This document shows positions 54,571-64,000 of a stretch of DNA of 64,000 nt, piece by piece. Position 1 is the stretch's first letter. Every line of letters begins with the position of its first letter. Position numbers and translations under genes: made by a program. Origin of the DNA: Paenibacillus sp. PAMC 26794 (GTDB lineage Bacteria > Bacillota > Bacilli > Paenibacillales > Paenibacillaceae); the NCBI RefSeq assembly GCF_000316035.1, contig NZ_ANHX01000004.1, forward strand, positions 124,001 through 188,000, read 5' to 3'. Under the pieces are notes generated by a model. The model had not been told where the DNA came from and made no database searches. It was given only the letters and a program-made list of their open reading frames with translations.

Positions 54571-55458
54571 ATGAATTTTCAGCAGATGATTCTAACGCTG
54601 CAACAATTCTGGGCCGAGCATAACTGTATTATTGTCCAGCCATACGATACGGAAAAAGGGGCAGGTACGATGAACCCGATGACCTTTTTACGCTCGCTTG
54701 GACCCGAACCTTGGAAAGTGGCCTATGTGGAGCCTTCCCGTCGTCCTTCGGACGGACGTTATGGTGAGAACCCTAACCGGCTGTACCAGCATCATCAGTT
54801 CCAGGTAATCATCAAGCCTTCTCCGGACAATATTCAGGAAATTTACCTGGAAAGTCTAAAGCGTCTGGGCATTGATCCGCTCAAACATGATATTCGGTTT
54901 GTTGAAGATAATTGGGAGAATCCTTCCCTTGGTTGTGCAGGTCTTGGTTGGGAAGTATGGTTGGACGGAATGGAAATCACGCAATTTACGTATTTCCAAC
55001 AGGTTGGTGGAATTGAGACAAATCCGGTAGCTGTTGAAATTACGTATGGTATGGAGCGTTTGGCTTCTTACATTCAAGATAAAGAGAATGTGTTTGATCT
55101 GGAATGGGTGGAAGGTATCACTTATGGTGATGTATTCCGTCAGCCAGAATTCGAACACTCTAAATATACGTTTGAAGTATCTGATGTCAAAATGCTGTTT
55201 ACACTCTTCAACATGCATGAAGAAGAAGCAAACAAGGCCATGGCGCAGCATCTGGTATTCCCGGCATATGACTATGTGCTGAAATGTTCCCACACGTTCA
55301 ACCTGTTGGATGCACGTGGAGCCATCAGTGTAACGGAACGTACGGGTTACATCACACGTGTCCGTAATCTGGCTCGCCAAGTCGCTGCAACATATATGGA
55401 AGAGCGTGAGAAGCTAGGCTTCCCGCTGATCAAGAAAGGGGGAGCCGAGCATGTCTAA
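54571..55458 (+). CDS. glyQ: Glycine-tRNA ligase alpha subunit
   Basis: The 295-residue subunit of the alpha2-beta2 glycyl-tRNA synthetase begins [20 protein letters not shown] and has the class II motif region [17 protein letters not shown] and [19 protein letters not shown]. It activates glycine and transfers it to tRNA together with GlyS. The ATG at 54571 follows AAAGGAG by seven bases, in preference to an earlier ATG only one base from it. It overlaps glyS by eight bases and is controlled by the T-box. Confidence 0.97.
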   Translation: MNFQQMILTLQQFWAEHNCIIVQPYDTEKGAGTMNPMTFLRSLGPEPWKVAYVEPSRRPSDGRYGENPNRLYQHHQFQVIIKPSPDNIQEIYLESLKRLGIDPLKHDIRFVEDNWENPSLGCAGLGWEVWLDGMEITQFTYFQQVGGIETNPVAVEITYGMERLASYIQDKENVFDLEWVEGITYGDVFRQPEFEHSKYTFEVSDVKMLFTLFNMHEEEANKAMAQHLVFPAYDYVLKCSHTFNLLDARGAISVTERTGYITRVRNLARQVAATYMEEREKLGFPLIKKGGAEHV

Positions 55459-57526
55459 GGATCTGTTGTTTGAAATCGGCCTGGAAGAAGTACCTGCACG
55501 CTTTATGCGCGCAGCGATCGCACAGCTGCAAGAACGTGTCGTGAAATGGCTTGATGCATCCCGCATTGCTTATGGTGAAGTGAATGCGTATGCTACACCG
55601 CGCCGACTGGCTGTTTTGATTCAGAAAGTGGCCGAGAAGCAGGAAGATATAGAGGAAGAAGTGAAAGGTCCTTCACGCAAAATTGCCCTAGATGACAGTG
55701 GCAACTGGAGCAAAGCTGCACTTGGATTTGCCCGCAGTCAAGGTGTTGAACCAGACCAGTTCACGTTCAAGGAATTGAACGGTGTCGAATATATCTATGC
55801 TACGAAGAGCAGCAAAGGTGTGGAAACGGCTTCTGTTATTGGCGAAGGGTTGCTCTCTGTACTTCATGCCATGACGTTCCCGAAATTCATGCGTTGGGCT
55901 TCCTATGATTTCAAATTTGTACGTCCAATCCGCTGGATGGTGGCTATGCTTGGCAGTGAAGTCATTGATCTTGAAGTGGCAGGCGTCAAGTCTGGCAATG
56001 TAACTCGCGGACATCGTTTCCTCGGCAAGGAGGCCGTGATCTCCAATCCGTCTTCTTACGTGGAATTGCTACGTTCCGAACATGTCATTGCAGATATCAA
56101 GGAACGTGAACAGATGATTGTATCCCAGATTCAAGCATTGGCTGCCGAGAAAAAATGGGATATTGCGATTAAGGAAGACTTGCTGGAGGAAGTATTGTTC
56201 CTGGTGGAAACACCGACGGTATTGTTCGGGACATTTGACTCTTCATTTTTGAATATTCCACAAGAAGTATTGATTACTTCCATGCGTGAGCATCAGCGTT
56301 ATTTCCCTGTACTGGACAATGAAGGACAATTGTTGCCATTCTTCGTGACGGTACGTAACGGTGGAAGTGATTCACTGGACGTTATTGCCAGAGGGAATGA
56401 AAAAGTTCTGCGTGCACGTCTGTCTGATGCCAAGTTCTTCTATGAGGAAGATCAGAAACTTCAGATTAAGGATGCATTGTCGAAGCTGGAAAGTATCGTC
56501 TTCCAGGAAGAATTGGGAACGGTTGGAGATAAAGTGCGTCGTATTCGCAAGATTGCCGATGGACTTGCTGCCAAACTGCAAGTATCCGGTGATGTTGCTG
56601 AATCCGTTAGCCGCTCAGCAGATATCTGCAAATTCGATCTGGTGACACTGATGGTGGGAGAATTCCCGGAACTGCAAGGTGTGATGGGTGAGGATTACGC
56701 TCGTAAAGCTGGCGAAAAAGAAGAAGTGGCCAAAGCGGTATTTGAACACTATCAGCCACGTTTCGCTGGAGATCAATCCCCTGCTTCTCTTGTTGGTGCC
56801 ATTGTGAGTGCTGCGGACAAAATGGATACAATCGTGGGTTGTTTCTCCATCAACATTATTCCAACGGGTTCGCAGGATCCGTATGCGCTGCGCCGTCAGG
56901 CTGCAGGGATTGTACAGATTTTGCTGGATCACAAGCTTCCGCTGACATTGTCAGACGTGTTCGGAGTAGCACTTCAAGTACATGCCCAGATGAACCTGTT
57001 GAAACGTGCAGATGAAGAGGTTCGTAAAGATCTGCAAGACTTCTTTGGTCTTCGTGTGAAAAAATTGTTGTCCGAAACGGTTCGCTACGACGTAGTGGAT
57101 GCCGTAATTTCTTCCGGATTCGATGATATCAGCGCTGTGGTACCAAAAGGTGAAGCGTTGATGGCGGCTGTTCTGACAGGAGACGCATTCAAAACAACGG
57201 TTGAATCGTTCAACCGTGTAGGTAATCTGGCTGCCAAAGCATCCAATGCTTCCGTACATCCAGAACTGTTCACAGAAGATGGAGAACGTCAGCTTCATGA
57301 GGCATGGAGCAAAACGAATGCAGAATATCGTCAGGCGTTGACTCAGCATCACGCTACTGAAGCACTGGCTATTGCATCTGCCTGGAAAGATGGTATTACC
57401 TCATTCTTCGATTCGGTCATGGTTATGGCTGAAGATGAAGCTGTTCGGGCGAATCGACTTGCCTTGCTCGCGGCTATTGATCGTGACTTAAAAGGATTTG
57501 CTGATTTTTCCAAGTTGGTTTGGTAA
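55451..57526 (+). CDS. glyS: Glycine-tRNA ligase beta subunit
   Basis: The 691-residue beta subunit begins [20 protein letters not shown], has the HGH-containing central core with [18 protein letters not shown], and a C-terminal anticodon-binding domain ([20 protein letters not shown]). The overlap with glyQ is eight bases (ATGTCTAA), implying coupled translation. Between glyS and the next gene B. subtilis has ccpN and yqfL; these are absent here. Confidence 0.97.
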   Translation: MSKDLLFEIGLEEVPARFMRAAIAQLQERVVKWLDASRIAYGEVNAYATPRRLAVLIQKVAEKQEDIEEEVKGPSRKIALDDSGNWSKAALGFARSQGVEPDQFTFKELNGVEYIYATKSSKGVETASVIGEGLLSVLHAMTFPKFMRWASYDFKFVRPIRWMVAMLGSEVIDLEVAGVKSGNVTRGHRFLGKEAVISNPSSYVELLRSEHVIADIKEREQMIVSQIQALAAEKKWDIAIKEDLLEEVLFLVETPTVLFGTFDSSFLNIPQEVLITSMREHQRYFPVLDNEGQLLPFFVTVRNGGSDSLDVIARGNEKVLRARLSDAKFFYEEDQKLQIKDALSKLESIVFQEELGTVGDKVRRIRKIADGLAAKLQVSGDVAESVSRSADICKFDLVTLMVGEFPELQGVMGEDYARKAGEKEEVAKAVFEHYQPRFAGDQSPASLVGAIVSAADKMDTIVGCFSINIIPTGSQDPYALRRQAAGIVQILLDHKLPLTLSDVFGVALQVHAQMNLLKRADEEVRKDLQDFFGLRVKKLLSETVRYDVVDAVISSGFDDISAVVPKGEALMAAVLTGDAFKTTVESFNRVGNLAAKASNASVHPELFTEDGERQLHEAWSKTNAEYRQALTQHHATEALAIASAWKDGITSFFDSVMVMAEDEAVRANRLALLAAIDRDLKGFADFSKLVW

Positions 57527-57610
57527 TTGTGTGTATTTCATAAGTCCTTTTCAACAGACTTGGCGCAAAGCTAAAATTCAGTATTAAAGAAGGATACATG
57601 AGGGTATAAA

Positions 57611-57660
57611 TATACGGAACGGGTTGTGAAATGTATTTTTTACAACCGCTCCGTATTTTA
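57611..57660 (+). terminator. Terminator after glyS
   Basis: ATACGGA.CGGGTTGT pairs with ACAACCG.TCCGTAT around a short loop with T-rich end TATTTTA. Confidence 0.82.
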
Positions 57661-57755
57661 GCCGTTGATTTCCCTTGTTGTGCCAGAAGGATTTTGCCTG
57701 GCCGGGGTCGTATATTACAATATGCAGCTATTTTATGAAACCGGGTGGTCTGGGT

Positions 57756-58223
57756 TTGAGTGAGTTAAATATACGTCACATTGTTGTGGATGGTGATGCT
57801 TGCCCGGTCAAAACCGAGATTGCGCAAACCGCTCGCCTTTTCAACATCCCTGTACTGTTAGTCTCTTCATTTGATCATTTGCTCCAAGGAGGAGAAGGGG
57901 TACGAACCGTGCAAGTGGATCGCAGTGATCAGAGCGCAGACCTGTATATTGCTAATCATATTAAGCCATATGATGTGGTTATCACTCAGGACTATGGACT
58001 TGCGGCACTTGCGCTTGGCAAACGTTGTTATGTTTTGTCCTTTCGTGGTCGTGAGTTCAACGATCGTGACATTGATTTCATGTTGGATTCTCGTCATACT
58101 GCGGCCAAAGCACGAAAAAGAGGCCATTACGGGAAAGGCCCAAAGCCTTTCACAGAGCAGGATCGAGAAATGTTTCAACATAAACTGACAAAACTTTTAA
58201 AAGATTTGCAGGAGAATGTGTAA
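57756..58223 (+). CDS. DUF188 (YaiI/YqxD) family protein
   Basis: The 155-residue protein has the family core HIVVDGDACPVKTEIAQTAR and DVVITQDYGLAALALGKRCY, with the conserved Asp residues that look like a PIN-like nuclease site. No function is proven. TTG at 57756 follows GGGTGG by seven bases; an earlier ATG at 57735 lacks a ribosome site. It lies just before dnaG, the position of yqxD in B. subtilis. Confidence 0.88.
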   Translation: MSELNIRHIVVDGDACPVKTEIAQTARLFNIPVLLVSSFDHLLQGGEGVRTVQVDRSDQSADLYIANHIKPYDVVITQDYGLAALALGKRCYVLSFRGREFNDRDIDFMLDSRHTAAKARKRGHYGKGPKPFTEQDREMFQHKLTKLLKDLQENV

Positions 58224-58270
58224 GTTTATCGAATTATATTTACGTGTTGAAGAGATGAAGGTGGCCAGAG

Positions 58271-60091
58271 ATGAGTACCGGACAAGGCGGTATACCCGAA
58301 AGTATTATTGAATCGGTGTTACAGCAGAATGATATTGTCGATACGGTGAGCCGATTTGTGCATCTGACCAAACAGGGGAAGTATATGAAAGGCCTCTGTC
58401 CTTTTCATTCCGAGAAGACGCCTTCGTTCACCGTTACACCTGAGAAACAAATTTTCTACTGCTACGGTTGCGGCACGGGTGGAAATGCCATCAAATTCAG
58501 GATGGAAATCGAAGGGTTATCCTTTCCCGAGGCTGTCAAGACGATGGCGGAAGAAAGTCACATCTCTATGGGGGACTGGCAAGGGCGTGAATCTGCTCAT
58601 GTGAATCCGGAGACTGAACGTCTGTTGGAGGCTTATGAGCTTACCGCGAAGCTGTATCATTTTTTGTTGAAAAATACAGAGCACGGCAAGTCAGCCATGG
58701 AGTATTTACGCTCAAGAGGTTTTGGCGACAAGTTGATCGACCAGTTCCAGATTGGTTTCGCACCAAATCGTTGGGACACACTGGTACAATTTCTTGAGAA
58801 ACGTAACTATCCGCTCGAAGAGATGGAAAAGGGTGGACTTCTGTCACCACGAAATGAAGGTCAGGGATATGTGGACCGATTCCGAGACCGGATTATGTTC
58901 CCGATCAATGGCAGGAGCGGTAAGCCGATTGCATTTGCAGGACGCATATTGGGAGATGGGCAACCGAAGTATCTAAATTCACCGGAAACCCGGTTATTTA
59001 ACAAAAGCCGTGTTCTCTATAATCTGCATCATGCCAAAAATGCAATTCGCAAACAAAGACAAGCCATTTTGTTCGAGGGATATGGTGATGTCATCTCCGC
59101 ATGGGATCAGGATATCCAGAATGGTGTAGCGGCGATGGGCACTGCGTTAACCGAGAATCAGGCACTGATGCTCAAAGGGATGTGCGACGAAGTCATCATA
59201 TGTTATGACGGCGACAGAGCAGGACAGGCTGCTGCACTCAAAAACTTCCCTATTCTTGAGGAAGCTGGATTGCAGGTCAAAGTGGCTCTCATTCCCGAGG
59301 GACTTGACCCGGATGATTTTATCCGGAAGCATGGTGGTGAACGGTTCCGAAACCAGATTGTGGACGGTGCCGTGACAACTACAAAATTTAAACTTATAAA
59401 CTTAAAAAAAAGCCATATACTGCTAGAGGGTGGCGGACAAATCGCCTATTCGAAAGAAGCAGTAAAGTTGATTGCACCCTTACCTTCTCCAACAGAAAGG
59501 GAAGTGTATCTTCGTGAACTGGCTGCAGAAGTGGACGTATCGTTCGAAACATTGAAGCAGGAGTGTAATGAAGAACGGGAGGCAATGAAAAATAACCTCC
59601 AGTATGGGGATAATAACCCGAGAAGGTGGAATAATGGTAGGCAACAAAATAGGCAGGTGCCTACACCCAATCTGTTGCCGGCTTATCACGCTGCCGAACG
59701 CAAACTGATTGCCTGGATGTTGCAGGATGATGAGGCTGCCCAGTACGTGAATGAGCATCTTGGTGAAGCTTTTAACTTGGATGATCATGCAGCTATTGCT
59801 GCTTATCTATATGCCTACTATGCGCAAGGCAAACCGTCGGATACAAGCCGTTTTATGTCTTCACTGCATGACGACCGCCTTGAAAAGACGGTCAGTTCAA
59901 TCTCGATGATGGATGGTCCGGGTGACTGGAGTATTCAAATGCTCGACGATTGCATCAGGGAAGTGCTGAAGCATCCGCGTAAAAAAGAGTACGATTTGAA
60001 AAAAGAAGAAATGATTGCTGCAGAGCGGGCAGGTGATTCTGTACGCGCGGCACAAATTGCAATTGAAATGATTGCCCTAGAGAGACAGTGA
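58271..60091 (+). CDS. dnaG: DNA primase
   Basis: The 606-residue primase has an N-terminal CHC2 zinc finger (CPFHSEKTPSFTVTPEKQIF then YCYGC), the Toprim core with EGYGDVISAWDQ, YDGDRAGQAAAL and LDPDDFIRKHGG, and a C-terminal DnaB-binding helical domain. It synthesises RNA primers at the fork. It begins a dnaG-rpoD operon as in other Firmicutes; rpoD starts 43 bases later. Confidence 0.96.
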   Translation: MSTGQGGIPESIIESVLQQNDIVDTVSRFVHLTKQGKYMKGLCPFHSEKTPSFTVTPEKQIFYCYGCGTGGNAIKFRMEIEGLSFPEAVKTMAEESHISMGDWQGRESAHVNPETERLLEAYELTAKLYHFLLKNTEHGKSAMEYLRSRGFGDKLIDQFQIGFAPNRWDTLVQFLEKRNYPLEEMEKGGLLSPRNEGQGYVDRFRDRIMFPINGRSGKPIAFAGRILGDGQPKYLNSPETRLFNKSRVLYNLHHAKNAIRKQRQAILFEGYGDVISAWDQDIQNGVAAMGTALTENQALMLKGMCDEVIICYDGDRAGQAAALKNFPILEEAGLQVKVALIPEGLDPDDFIRKHGGERFRNQIVDGAVTTTKFKLINLKKSHILLEGGGQIAYSKEAVKLIAPLPSPTEREVYLRELAAEVDVSFETLKQECNEEREAMKNNLQYGDNNPRRWNNGRQQNRQVPTPNLLPAYHAAERKLIAWMLQDDEAAQYVNEHLGEAFNLDDHAAIAAYLYAYYAQGKPSDTSRFMSSLHDDRLEKTVSSISMMDGPGDWSIQMLDDCIREVLKHPRKKEYDLKKEEMIAAERAGDSVRAAQIAIEMIALERQ

Positions 60092-60134
60092 ACGTCTGAT
60101 GATTGGATGTTTCTAGGGAGGAGGGAGTCGAATT

Positions 60135-61274
60135 ATGGCGAATGATCAGCATACTGAACTAGAAACAGAATTGACACTGGATCAGGTTAAAGATCAATTG
60201 ATTGAATCAGGTAAGAAAAGAGCTTCGCTGAATTACAAGGAAATTATAGAAAAACTCTCTCCTTTTGAGCAGGATGCAGAGCAAATGGATGAGTTCTATG
60301 AGCAACTGAGCGATCTGGGTATCGATGTGGTAAATGAAAATAATGAAGAGGTTACACTTCGTCCTAGTGAAGATTCCGAGAACAACACCAGAGAGGGAGA
60401 GGACGAATTCCACTTTGATGATGATCTGAGCTTGCCGCCAGGTATCAAAATCAATGACCCTGTCCGTATGTATCTCAAGGAAATTGGTCGTGTGCCATTG
60501 TTGTCGGCAGATGACGAAGTACAACTGGCTAAACGGATTGAAAACGGGGATGAAGAAGCCAAGCGTCGTCTGGCTGAAGCGAACCTACGGCTCGTTGTCA
60601 GTATCGCCAAGCGCTACGTTGGACGTGGAATGTTGTTCCTTGATTTGATTCAGGAAGGTAATATGGGTCTGATCAAAGCGGTTGAGAAGTTCGACCACAA
60701 AAAAGGATACAAGTTCAGTACGTATGCTACATGGTGGATTCGCCAAGCAATCACTCGTGCTATTGCTGACCAGGCGCGTACCATTCGTATTCCTGTGCAC
60801 ATGGTGGAGACGATTAATAAGCTGATCCGGGTATCCCGTCAGCTGTTGCAGGAACTTGGGCGTGAACCGACACCAGAAGAAATCGCTGCTGAGATGGATC
60901 TGAGTGTAGAGAAAGTTCGTGAAATTACGAAGATTGCACAGGAACCGGTTTCTCTGGAAACACCGATTGGTGAGGAAGATGATTCCCATCTGGGTGACTT
61001 CATTGAGGATCAGGAAGCACTTGCTCCGGCGGATGCTGCTGCGTATGAGTTGCTGAAAGAACAGCTCGAAGATGTATTGGATACACTGACTGAACGTGAA
61101 GAGAACGTGCTTCGTCTACGTTTTGGTCTGGACGATGGACGGACGAGAACGCTGGAGGAAGTCGGCAAGGTATTTGGTGTTACGCGTGAGCGTATTCGTC
61201 AGATCGAAGCCAAGGCTCTTCGTAAATTGCGTCACCCGAGTCGTAGTAAACGACTCAAGGATTTCCTCGAATAA
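60135..61274 (+). CDS. rpoD: RNA polymerase primary sigma factor (sigma A)
   Basis: The 379-residue housekeeping sigma has region 1.1-like N-terminus, regions 1.2-2.4 ([58 protein letters not shown]), region 3 ([20 protein letters not shown]) and region 4.2 ([20 protein letters not shown]). GGGAGGAGGGAG precedes the ATG. Length and order fit SigA of bacilli. A terminator follows at 61283. Confidence 0.98.
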   Translation: MANDQHTELETELTLDQVKDQLIESGKKRASLNYKEIIEKLSPFEQDAEQMDEFYEQLSDLGIDVVNENNEEVTLRPSEDSENNTREGEDEFHFDDDLSLPPGIKINDPVRMYLKEIGRVPLLSADDEVQLAKRIENGDEEAKRRLAEANLRLVVSIAKRYVGRGMLFLDLIQEGNMGLIKAVEKFDHKKGYKFSTYATWWIRQAITRAIADQARTIRIPVHMVETINKLIRVSRQLLQELGREPTPEEIAAEMDLSVEKVREITKIAQEPVSLETPIGEEDDSHLGDFIEDQEALAPADAAAYELLKEQLEDVLDTLTEREENVLRLRFGLDDGRTRTLEEVGKVFGVTRERIRQIEAKALRKLRHPSRSKRLKDFLE

Positions 61275-61282
61275 TCGAACTA

Positions 61283-61336
61283 TGGGAGACTTTCCGCAAG
61301 ACGCTTTAGCGGCGGCGGGGTCTCCTTTATTTTTAA
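61283..61336 (+). terminator. Terminator after rpoD
   Basis: GGAGAC (61285-61290) pairs with GTCTCC (61320-61325) around a GC-rich inner hairpin, then TTTATTTTT. Confidence 0.8.
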
Positions 61337-61458
61337 TTTAAACGTCTTGATTTCTTGGTTTTGGAAATTCATCCTTGAAATGTTTTATTGGATTTTATTT
61401 TATCGCTTTTCCTTGTTCAATGCAAATCAATAAATTAAATGAATGGTGTAGGTGCTTC

Positions 61459-62217
61459 ATGAAACTTTCGAATCGATTACAGCGAATACATGATCAAATT
61501 CCCGATGGCAGCCGCATGGCTGATATCGGTTCAGACCACGCGTTGCTGCCAGTAGCCGCAATCCGCAGTGGGAAAGCTGCAAGTGCAGTAGCCGGGGAAG
61601 TCAATCCTGGCCCTTATGATGCTGCATGCAAACAAGTCAGCGATGCTGGCCTGAAAGAAAAAATAACGGTACGCCGTGGAGACGGATTGGATGTAATCTC
61701 TGCAGGAGAAGTGGATGTCATCACCATTGCAGGCATGGGTGGTGCCTTGATTGCCTCTATTTTGGACCGAGGTTTATCCAAACTGGAAGGAGTCCAGTTA
61801 CTTATTTTGCAACCAAATGTGGGTGAGGATATCCTCAGACGCTGGTTACTGGAACATCACTGGGTGGTTGTAGCAGAACAGTTGCTCGAAGAAGATGGCA
61901 AGATCTATGAGATTATAACGGCGATGCCACAATCTGTAAGCCCGATTGCCAATGTAGAGGTGTATCGTGCACGTCCGCTTCAAGGCGGGGCAGAATTAAC
62001 GGAAGATTTGCTGCTGCGGATGGGACCTTATTTGGTGGATCGTCCAACGGATGTATTCTTTGCCAAATGGGAAAGTGAGATCATCAAACTGCAAGGGGTT
62101 GTAAACTCCATCTCCAAATCCGATCAGGATTCTTCCCGGGACAAGGCGGCTGAGGTAGAGCGTCTTATCGCAAACTTGAAGGAGGTCTTGGAATGTTTGC
62201 CAAAGGTCAAACTGTAA
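61459..62217 (+). CDS. trmK: tRNA (adenine(22)-N(1))-methyltransferase
   Basis: The 252-residue TrmK (YqfN) methylates A22 in tRNA. It begins KLSNRLQRIHDQIPDGSRMA and carries ADIGSDHALLPVAAI (SAM motif I), GEVNPGPYDAA and the conserved VITIAGMGGALIASIL then LILQPNVGEDILRRWL. The ATG at 61459 follows AGGTG; 28 extra upstream codons do not match the family. It overlaps the next gene by 25 bases. Confidence 0.94.
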   Translation: MKLSNRLQRIHDQIPDGSRMADIGSDHALLPVAAIRSGKAASAVAGEVNPGPYDAACKQVSDAGLKEKITVRRGDGLDVISAGEVDVITIAGMGGALIASILDRGLSKLEGVQLLILQPNVGEDILRRWLLEHHWVVVAEQLLEEDGKIYEIITAMPQSVSPIANVEVYRARPLQGGAELTEDLLLRMGPYLVDRPTDVFFAKWESEIIKLQGVVNSISKSDQDSSRDKAAEVERLIANLKEVLECLPKVKL

Positions 62218-63308
62218 TTCAACTGATGGAGCAACTCGCTCCCAAACATCTGGCTGTACCGGATGACCGCATTGGTCTGCAGCTCGGCAGTTTGCAAAAA
62301 GAAATCAGTCACGTGTTAGTTGCTTTGGATGTGACGGATGAAGTGGTGGACGAAGCGATTCGCATCGGTGCCAACCTGATTATCGCTCATCACGCCATCA
62401 TTTTCCGTCCAGTTAAATCACTGAGTACAGATACACCCGTGGGTAAATTTTATGAAAAGCTGATTAAGCATGATATTGCTGTCTATATCAGTCATACAAA
62501 CCTGGACGTGGCCGAGGGTGGTATGAATGACTGGATGGCTGAGGCACTTGGCATCGAGAGTAAAGAATCGCTTGAGGATGTACACACAGATCATCTGTAC
62601 AAGCTGGCTGTGTTTGTGCCTCGTACCCATCATGAACAGGTTCTTCAGGCCATTCTGGAAGCCGGAGCGGGGAGTATCGGTCAATACAACAAGTGTAGCT
62701 TTAACACGGAAGGTACAGGAACGTTTGTACCTGGTGAAGGGACTCAACCGTTTATCGGTACCCAAGGGCAGATGGAGCGTGTGGAAGAAATGCGGATTGA
62801 GACCATCGTACCCCAAAGTCTGCGCAGTAAGGTCATTCAGGCGATGCTTAAGGCTCATCCGTATGAGGAAGTGGCCTACGACCTCTATGCAATGGATTTA
62901 AAGGGCCGTACGCTCGGTCTGGGACGCTTGGGACCCCTTAGGGATCCTAAGACATTAGGTGAGCTGGTGGAGGTCGTGAAGACCCAATTCAATGTGCCTC
63001 ATGTGCGTGTAGTAGGAGATCTGAACAAGCAGATCAAAAAAGCAGCGGTTCTTGGCGGCTCGGGCAGCCGTTATGCGCTCACTGCCCGCTTCAAAGGTGC
63101 GGATGTTATTGTGACCGGAGATATTGATTATCACACGGCTCATGATGCGTTAATGGCAGGTATGTGTATCATCGACCCGGGACATAATTCCGAGAAGATT
63201 ATGAAACCAAAAACAGCGGATTGGCTTCGTTCCCGTTTGGAAGATAAACGATATGATACGCAAGTTACAGCTTCAGAGGTAAATACGGAGGTATTCCAAT
63301 TTATCTAA
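62193..63308 (+). CDS. Nif3-like dinuclear metal-centre protein (YqfO family)
   Basis: The 371-residue protein has the Nif3 motifs NLIIAHHAIIFRPVKSL (metal His pair) and ISHTNLDVAEGGMNDWM, a central YqfO-specific insert domain (YKLAVFVPRTHHEQVLQAIL, SIGQYNKCSF) and the C-terminal VTGDIDYHTAHDALMAGM and DPGHNSEKIM metal ligands. Members form toroidal hexamers; the enzymatic role is not known. The first 25 bases overlap trmK, with GGAGG inside that gene. Confidence 0.93.
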   Translation: MFAKGQTVIQLMEQLAPKHLAVPDDRIGLQLGSLQKEISHVLVALDVTDEVVDEAIRIGANLIIAHHAIIFRPVKSLSTDTPVGKFYEKLIKHDIAVYISHTNLDVAEGGMNDWMAEALGIESKESLEDVHTDHLYKLAVFVPRTHHEQVLQAILEAGAGSIGQYNKCSFNTEGTGTFVPGEGTQPFIGTQGQMERVEEMRIETIVPQSLRSKVIQAMLKAHPYEEVAYDLYAMDLKGRTLGLGRLGPLRDPKTLGELVEVVKTQFNVPHVRVVGDLNKQIKKAAVLGGSGSRYALTARFKGADVIVTGDIDYHTAHDALMAGMCIIDPGHNSEKIMKPKTADWLRSRLEDKRYDTQVTASEVNTEVFQFI

Positions 63309-63345
63309 AAAGACCGTTGAAGTAAGGCTCCCAGTAATATTAAGC

Positions 63346-63374
63346 TTGTCTGGGAACCTAAATGCCTGTATACT
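63346..63374 (+). promoter_or_regulatory. Sigma-A promoter of rnpB
   Basis: TTGTCT (63346-63351), 17 bases, TATACT (63369-63374), seven or so bases before the RNA start. Confidence 0.78.
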
Positions 63375-63387
63375 ATGTAATGTTGTT

Positions 63388-63800
63388 CGGAAAGCTTGAC
63401 AGACAATCGCTGGTGGCCTTTGTTGCCACGAGAGGAAAGTCCGGGCTCCACAGGGCAGGATGCTGGATAACGTCCAGTCAGCGCGAGTTGAAGGATAGTG
63501 CCACAGAAATGGACCGCCGATGGCCGGATTTTCCGGTACAGGCAAGGATGGAACCGAGGTGTAAGAGACCCCGAGGAACGCTGGTGACTTCGTTCCTGGT
63601 AAACCCCATCTGGAGCAAGACCTAATGGGACACAGCCGCCTTTTTGGAGGAGGCAACCTTAGCCCGAGGTGTGTCTAGGTTGGTCGCTTGAGCTGTGCAG
63701 CAATGTATGGCCTAGATAGATGATTGTCGCTTCTGGTGGGAGGGTAGTTCCCGTATGAACCACGAAGAGCACAGAACCCGGCTTACGGTAAGCTTTCCTA
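63388..63800 (+). ncRNA. rnpB: RNase P RNA, class A-like
   Basis: The universally conserved pieces are all present: GAGGAAAGTCC (63432-63442), GGTAAACCCC (about 63599), CCTAGATAGATGATTG (63711-63726) and ACAGAACCCGGCTTA (63771-63785). The ends pair: GGAAAGCTT (63389-63397) with AAGCTTTCC (63790-63798). RNase P RNA is the catalytic RNA that trims tRNA 5' ends. The run after the first conserved block (GGGCTCCACAGGGCAGGATG) and ACAGAAATGGACCGCCGATGGCC read like class A (E. coli-type) RNA and not the class B of Bacillus. A reading frame across it is not a gene. Confidence 0.95.
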
Positions 63801-63840
63801 ACTGCAACAACAACACTATTGCAAACACAATGTAGTCCAC

Positions 63841-63890
63841 CTATCAGTCGAGGACAACTCGTATGAATCATCCGATGGCCTGACTGATCA
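63841..63890. other. Hairpin-rich spacer after rnpB
   Basis: ATCAGT (63843-63848) pairs with ACTGAT (63883-63888), enclosing a CGAG/CTCG hairpin. It lies between the end of RNase P RNA and the terminator; it may be part of the primary transcript that is trimmed, or a separate small element. Confidence 0.4.
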
Positions 63891-63947
63891 GAAGGACCCA
63901 TGAATATCTAAAAAACATAACTCCTGTTGATAACAGGTTCTATAAAA

Positions 63948-63993
63948 ATAAGGCGGCAGCTCCGAGGTTCTCGGGCCTGCCGCCTTATTTTTG
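63948..63993 (+). terminator. Terminator after rnpB
   Basis: AATAAGGCGGCAG pairs with CTGCCGCCTTATT and is followed by TTTTGTT. It is a GC-rich, strong terminator. Confidence 0.93.
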
Positions 63994-64000
63994 TTACTCA

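Noticed and set aside
63659..63901. 80-codon reverse frame and 87-codon forward frame in the rnpB region
   Set aside because: They overlap the conserved RNase P RNA gene and are chance open frames.
1..64000. tRNA genes, CRISPR arrays, prophage or insertion sequences
   Set aside because: I looked for cloverleaf arms with TTCGA loops, regularly spaced repeats, integrases and transposases by eye and found none.

Overview
The window looks like a chromosomal segment of a Paenibacillus-type spore former. This rests on sporulation genes (gpr, spoIIP, yqfC, yqfD), a HrcA/CIRCE heat-shock operon, a glycine T-box, YqzL and YqxA homologues, and gene order that largely follows the Bacillus subtilis yqeN-to-sigA region. 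The genus is my inference from protein character and gene set; no search was run. There is no sign of prophage, insertion sequences, CRISPR or tRNA genes.

Layout: 1-1.7 kb holds the end of an ECF sigma factor and its zinc-binding anti-sigma factor. 1.9-9.7 kb holds holA, rpsT (reverse), gpr, spoIIP, a yqxA-like gene, lepA and hemW. 9.9-15.5 kb holds a GNAT acetyltransferase and the hrcA-grpE-dnaK-dnaJ operon under a promoter/CIRCE pair. 15.7-16.9 kb holds a small stress-type cluster: two related ~125-residue proteins flanking a YfhD-like 59-residue protein. 17-21.5 kb holds prmA, an M50 protease, rsmE, mtaB and a NUDIX gene, followed by a reverse-strand Na/Pi-cotransporter gene. 23-37 kb holds an RlmI-type methyltransferase and a recombination block (addB-addA, sbcD-sbcC). 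37-41 kb holds a candidate small structured RNA, an unusual small protein, a gene-poor stretch with short repeats, the reverse mccA-mccB pair and a HIT gene. 41.6-53.4 kb holds rpsU, yqeY-like, NfeD, floA, yqfC, yqfD, phoH, a 7TM-HD phosphodiesterase, ybeY, dgkA, cdd, era and yqzL. 53.4-63.3 kb holds recO, T-box-glyQS, a DUF188 gene, dnaG, rpoD, trmK and a Nif3-family gene. The window ends with the RNase P RNA gene and a strong terminator.

Most genes are housekeeping: translation (lepA, prmA, rsmE, mtaB, rpsT, rpsU, ybeY, era, glyQS, trmK, rnpB), protein folding, replication and transcription (holA, dnaG, rpoD), double-strand-break processing (addAB, sbcCD, recO), membrane organisation (NfeD/FloA), sulfur amino-acid interconversion (mccAB) and sporulation.

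The most interesting unexplained signal is a structured element of about 150 nt present three times (around 16.13-16.27, 22.76-22.92 and 51.57-51.73 kb). Each copy lies in the same orientation just upstream of a plus-strand gene, with a nearly constant 84-93 nt between its core hairpin and the start codon. The core arms are nearly identical, while outer helices pair with different sequences in different copies, which suggests a selected RNA structure. Second are a three-way-junction small RNA candidate at 37465-37579 and an RNase P RNA that reads as class A, not the class B known from Bacillus.
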